This document shows positions 61,594 to 64,000 of a DNA stretch of 64,000 bases, piece by piece; position 1 is the first letter of the stretch, and each line of letters begins with the position of its first letter. Source of the DNA: Bin87 sp963692995 (GTDB lineage Bacteria > Chloroflexota > Dehalococcoidia > Lucifugimonadales > UBA3495); contig OY843611.1 of the NCBI GenBank assembly GCA_963692995.1, positions 2,046,001-2,110,000 of the forward strand, given 5' to 3'. The notes beneath the pieces were generated by a model. It ran no database searches. It was not told where the DNA came from and worked only from the letters and a program-made list of their open reading frames with translations. A program made the translations under genes and the position numbers.

Positions 61594-62182
61594 GGCTCGT
61601 GTCCTCCTTTGTCAGCCCTTCCTCGATGATGTCGAGGAACTGGTCAAGGATTTTAGCGGTGGCGCCGTACACCAGGTGGCGCTGGTAACCATAAGAGCGC
61701 ACGGCCACTCGTTGGCCATCTTCAATTCGGGAGTCCCAACGGATTGTAGCGCGGTCGCGGAGTACGCTCAGGGGTATTTCTACCACTTCGGCGATTTCGT
61801 GGGAACTCGGATTGAATTCATAGGGGTACGGGATGGTCCCCACGAAGACTTTTACGAGGAAGTTGGAACGGGTTACGTTATCGTCCAGGCGGCCCAGGAT
61901 GGTTATGTCATTCCGGGCGATACCCATTTCTTCTTCAGTCTCGCGTCGGGCGGTGTCTTCAAAATCAGCGTCTTCGGGATCCCTGGCGCCTCCGGGGAAA
62001 GACATTTCTCCCTTGTGGTGCTCGACAGTCATGGAGCGCCGGTTCAGCAGGACGCAGAACTCGCCGTCTTTGGGATACAGCAATAGCATAACTGCCGCCG
62101 GCATCAATCCTTCAGCGGCGGCAGCAACCCTTTCGCGGTGGGTCAAGGTATGCTTGATCAGGTCAAGGGTGAGCTCAACCAT
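61586..62182 (-). CDS. NUDIX hydrolase, CoA pyrophosphatase-like
   Basis: 198 residues. L-L-N-R-R-S-M and H-H-K-G-E-M-S-F-P-G-G precede the Nudix box ending R-R-E-T-E-E-E-M-G-I, as in NudL/PCD1-type CoA pyrophosphatases. Degrades CoA or its oxidised forms. Stop overlaps the start of the VWA gene by 8 bases. Confidence 0.9.
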   Translation of the reverse strand: MVELTLDLIKHTLTHRERVAAAAEGLMPAAVMLLLYPKDGEFCVLLNRRSMTVEHHKGEMSFPGGARDPEDADFEDTARRETEEEMGIARNDITILGRLDDNVTRSNFLVKVFVGTIPYPYEFNPSSHEIAEVVEIPLSVLRDRATIRWDSRIEDGQRVAVRSYGYQRHLVYGATAKILDQFLDIIEEGLTKEDTSLD

Positions 62183-62211
62183 GCAGTCTCCCTGCTAATC
62201 AAAGGGCGTGG

Positions 62212-63126
62212 CTACTCAAAGATCGAGTAGACGACCTCTTCGATACTGCGCTGTAGTTCGGTCTCGTCGCTGAGGGTCCAGACGATGGCTACCTGGCAGG
62301 CCCGACGAGCCGCTATGCCTTGTCGCATCAAACGGCCGGCGTAGATGAGCAGCCTGGTGCTGGCGCCTTCGGCGAGGCCATGCTCGCGGAGATTGCGGAT
62401 TTTGTCGCCCAAGCGGGCTAGGGCATGGGCTTCGTCTTCGGAGCAACCGCTTTCCTTAGCTACGATTTCCGCTTCGACATCCACCGGCGGGTAGTCGAAC
62501 TCGATGGAAATGAACCGCTGGCGGGTGCTGTGTTTCAGGTCTTTGAGCGCGCTCTGGTAGTGGGGGTTGTAGGAGATGCAGAGCAGGAAACGGTCATCGG
62601 CCTCGATGATGTTGCCGGTTTTTTCGACCGGGAGGATCCTGCGGTGGTCGGTGAGGGGGTGAATGAGGACGGTAGTGTCCTTGCGGGCTTCGACCACTTC
62701 GTCAAGGTACAGGATAGCCCCGGCTTTGACGGCGCGGGTCATGGGGCCGTCAATCCAGCGGGTGCCTTGGGCGTCCAAGAGGTAACGTCCCACCAGGTCA
62801 CTGGCGGTGAGGTCTTCGTGGCAGGCAATGGTTACCAAGGGGACGCGGACTTCGCCTTCGCCTATTTCCTGGGCGCCGCCTTCGTTGCGCACAGTGGTAA
62901 TGGGACGGCCGAGTTTCCAAGCCATGTACTCGACGAACCGGGTTTTGCCGCAACCGGTCGGGCCTTTGAGGAGGACTGGGATGTGTTGTTCATAGGCGGC
63001 CTCGAACAACTCAAGCTCGTCCCCGACGGCGCGGTAGTAGGGTTCGCTACGGACCAGGAATTCTTCGATGGCGAACTCTTTGAAACTGGGTTCGTCTTCC
63101 AGCATTTCGATGTTTGCTTCAACCAT
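62212..63126 (-). CDS. MoxR-type AAA ATPase, CbbQ/NirQ/NorQ-like
   Basis: 304 residues. Walker A L-K-G-P-T-G-C-G-K-T near 52-61, Walker B I-L-Y-L-D-E-V near 140, and the C-terminal lid domain typical of the NorQ/GpvN group. Works with a VWA partner to remodel a metalloenzyme. Overlaps the start of coaE's stop by 8 bases, so coupled upstream. Confidence 0.92.
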   Translation of the reverse strand: MVEANIEMLEDEPSFKEFAIEEFLVRSEPYYRAVGDELELFEAAYEQHIPVLLKGPTGCGKTRFVEYMAWKLGRPITTVRNEGGAQEIGEGEVRVPLVTIACHEDLTASDLVGRYLLDAQGTRWIDGPMTRAVKAGAILYLDEVVEARKDTTVLIHPLTDHRRILPVEKTGNIIEADDRFLLCISYNPHYQSALKDLKHSTRQRFISIEFDYPPVDVEAEIVAKESGCSEDEAHALARLGDKIRNLREHGLAEGASTRLLIYAGRLMRQGIAARRACQVAIVWTLSDETELQRSIEEVVYSIFE

Positions 63127-63736
63127 TGCCTTGATTTACCTTTCCTTTGACTCGATTCTCCCACAAAGTCTTGACCTGGCGCCGTAGAGTGTCCAGGTCG
63201 GACGCGTTTTCGATCACCACGTCGGAGCGTCGGATTCGGTCCTGTGACGGCATCTGTGAATTGATGCGTTTAGTGGACTCCTGGGCGCTGAGGCCGCTGC
63301 GTTGCCGGAGGCGTTCAATTACGGCATCATCCGGAGCAACGGTGGTCCAGACCTCGTCGACTAAAGTTTCCCAACCGGCTTCGAAAAGTACGGCGGCTTC
63401 GACTACTGCGACGGCAACGCCTGCTTCGGACAACTGGAGTTTTCGCTGCTGTAGCATGCCGGCCATCAGGGGGTGCATGATGGCGTTCAGTCGCTGGAGC
63501 TGGGCCGGGTCGGAGAAGACGATAGCTCCCAATTTTCGCCGGTCTATCTCTCCTTCCGCGGTGAGTATGGCTTCTCCAAAGGCGGCGATAACCTGGCGCC
63601 AAGCTTCGGAGTTTGGAGTGTACGCCTGGTGGCCCAGTCGGTCGGCGTCAATTATTGTTGCCCCCTGTTGTCGCAACAGGTCGGCGACGACGCTTTTGCC
63701 GCTGCCGATACCGCCCGTGAGTCCGATGGTAAGCAT
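63119..63736 (-). CDS. coaE: dephospho-CoA kinase
   Basis: 205 residues from ATG 63736. P-loop G-L-T-G-G-I-G-S-G-K-S at 4-14 and the D-A-D-R-L-G-H motif near 33. Last step of CoA synthesis. Start chosen at the internal Met because it leads directly into the strand before the P-loop; the longer frame to 63793 adds 19 unlikely residues. Confidence 0.94.
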   Translation of the reverse strand: MLTIGLTGGIGSGKSVVADLLRQQGATIIDADRLGHQAYTPNSEAWRQVIAAFGEAILTAEGEIDRRKLGAIVFSDPAQLQRLNAIMHPLMAGMLQQRKLQLSEAGVAVAVVEAAVLFEAGWETLVDEVWTTVAPDDAVIERLRQRSGLSAQESTKRINSQMPSQDRIRRSDVVIENASDLDTLRRQVKTLWENRVKGKVNQGNG

Positions 63737-63819
63737 AGCCGCCCAGAAGATAAGACTGACGGGCATTCTAACAAGGCGTATTGCATTGGTCAACCGACGC
63801 AGCGCCGGGCGTCGGCCGG

Positions 63820-64000
63820 CTACAGTTCAATTTGCACCGCGCCGTATCGTTCCAGGAAACGTTCCTGGAGGGTCTGGAATTTTTCCCGGTAGGGCCCGGC
63901 GTGTATCGGGTCGGTAGTCATTATGACGGCGTCTTCCCGGTTATCGGCGTAATAGTTTTTTCGGATGCCGGCTTCGTTGAAGCCGTATTTGTCGTACAAC
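63820..64000 (-). CDS. rimI: ribosomal protein alanine N-acetyltransferase, C-terminal part (runs off window)
   Basis: The minus-strand frame is open to the window edge. Residues L-Y-D-K-Y-G-F-N-E-A-G then N-Y-Y-A-D-N-R-E-D-A-V-I-M match the acetyl-CoA-binding end of GNAT protein RimI, which acetylates ribosomal protein S18. Stop at 63820. The start lies beyond 64000. Confidence 0.85.
   Translation of the reverse strand, partial: LYDKYGFNEAGIRKNYYADNREDAVIMTTDPIHAGPYREKFQTLQERFLERYGAVQIEL

Overview
The window is GC-rich, densely coded bacterial chromosome. Its gene content fits an uncultivated Chloroflexota lineage of the Dehalococcoidia/SAR202 type. The grounds are several CoA- and carboxylate-active catabolic families (MmgE/PrpD, luciferase-like flavin oxidoreductase, HpcH/HpaI lyases, CaiB/BaiF CoA-transferase, ADP-forming acyl-CoA synthetase, orphan ThDP enzymes, HMG-CoA-lyase-like protein), a GldFG-type ABC system, a class 1B SpeD and many small palindromic repeats between genes. 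No rRNA or ribosomal protein gene is present, so the assignment is inference from gene content only.

Layout. 1-2.6 kb: 3' end of a ThyX-like gene, then a minus-strand ECF sigma / anti-sigma / 50-residue zinc-ribbon operon. 2.8-11 kb: minus-strand run of a very large CHAT-NTPase-TPR (STAND) protein, an alpha/beta hydrolase, an F420/FMN oxidoreductase and an MmgE/PrpD protein. 11-15 kb: a clear promoter, three consecutive HpcH/HpaI lyase genes and a PNPOx-like gene. 15-20 kb (minus): TauE/SafE exporter, acyl-CoA synthetase (ADP-forming), ThDP enzyme. 20.4-26.8 kb: cell-surface glycan cluster (GT2, flippase, Gfo/Idh/MocA, GT4, O-antigen-ligase-like protein carrying a 21-bp tandem repeat). 27-31.6 kb: second ThDP enzyme, a BglII-like restriction-modification pair, acetamidase. 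31.6-34.1 kb: a decayed island with two IS630 relics, a small HTH gene and about 0.9 kb of non-coding DNA rich in dyad motifs. 34.1-40.8 kb: PLP dehydratase, AIR-synthase-like protein, tRNA-Glu with promoter and terminator, DMT exporter, nitroreductase, amidohydrolase, PAC2 protein. 41.3-41.7 kb: minus-strand four-tRNA operon (Val-Leu-Arg-Val). 42-45 kb: CoA-transferase, an unrecognised protein and a repeat-dense non-coding stretch. 45-52 kb: ribokinase, NUDIX, ComF, Asp-box protein, HMGL-like, two small membrane proteins, agmatinase and SpeD. 52-58 kb: ABC transporter/GldG/DUF4340 and CinA. 58-64 kb (minus): NorD-like VWA protein, CoA pyrophosphatase-type NUDIX, NorQ-like AAA ATPase, CoaE and the 3' end of rimI.

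How the genes fit together. The catabolic genes suggest use of diverse organic acids and amides through CoA thioesters. Agmatinase plus SpeD supply putrescine and decarboxylated SAM for spermidine. The glycan cluster would make and export one surface polymer. NorQ/NorD-type proteins form an AAA/VWA metallo-cofactor insertion pair with no visible client enzyme. I see no CRISPR array, rRNA, prophage or intact transposase. The most unusual items are the CHAT-STAND protein whose catalytic dyad appears lost, the tandem-repeat loop in the O-antigen-ligase-like protein, the BglII-like R-M pair, and the dyad-rich HTH island beside the transposon relics.
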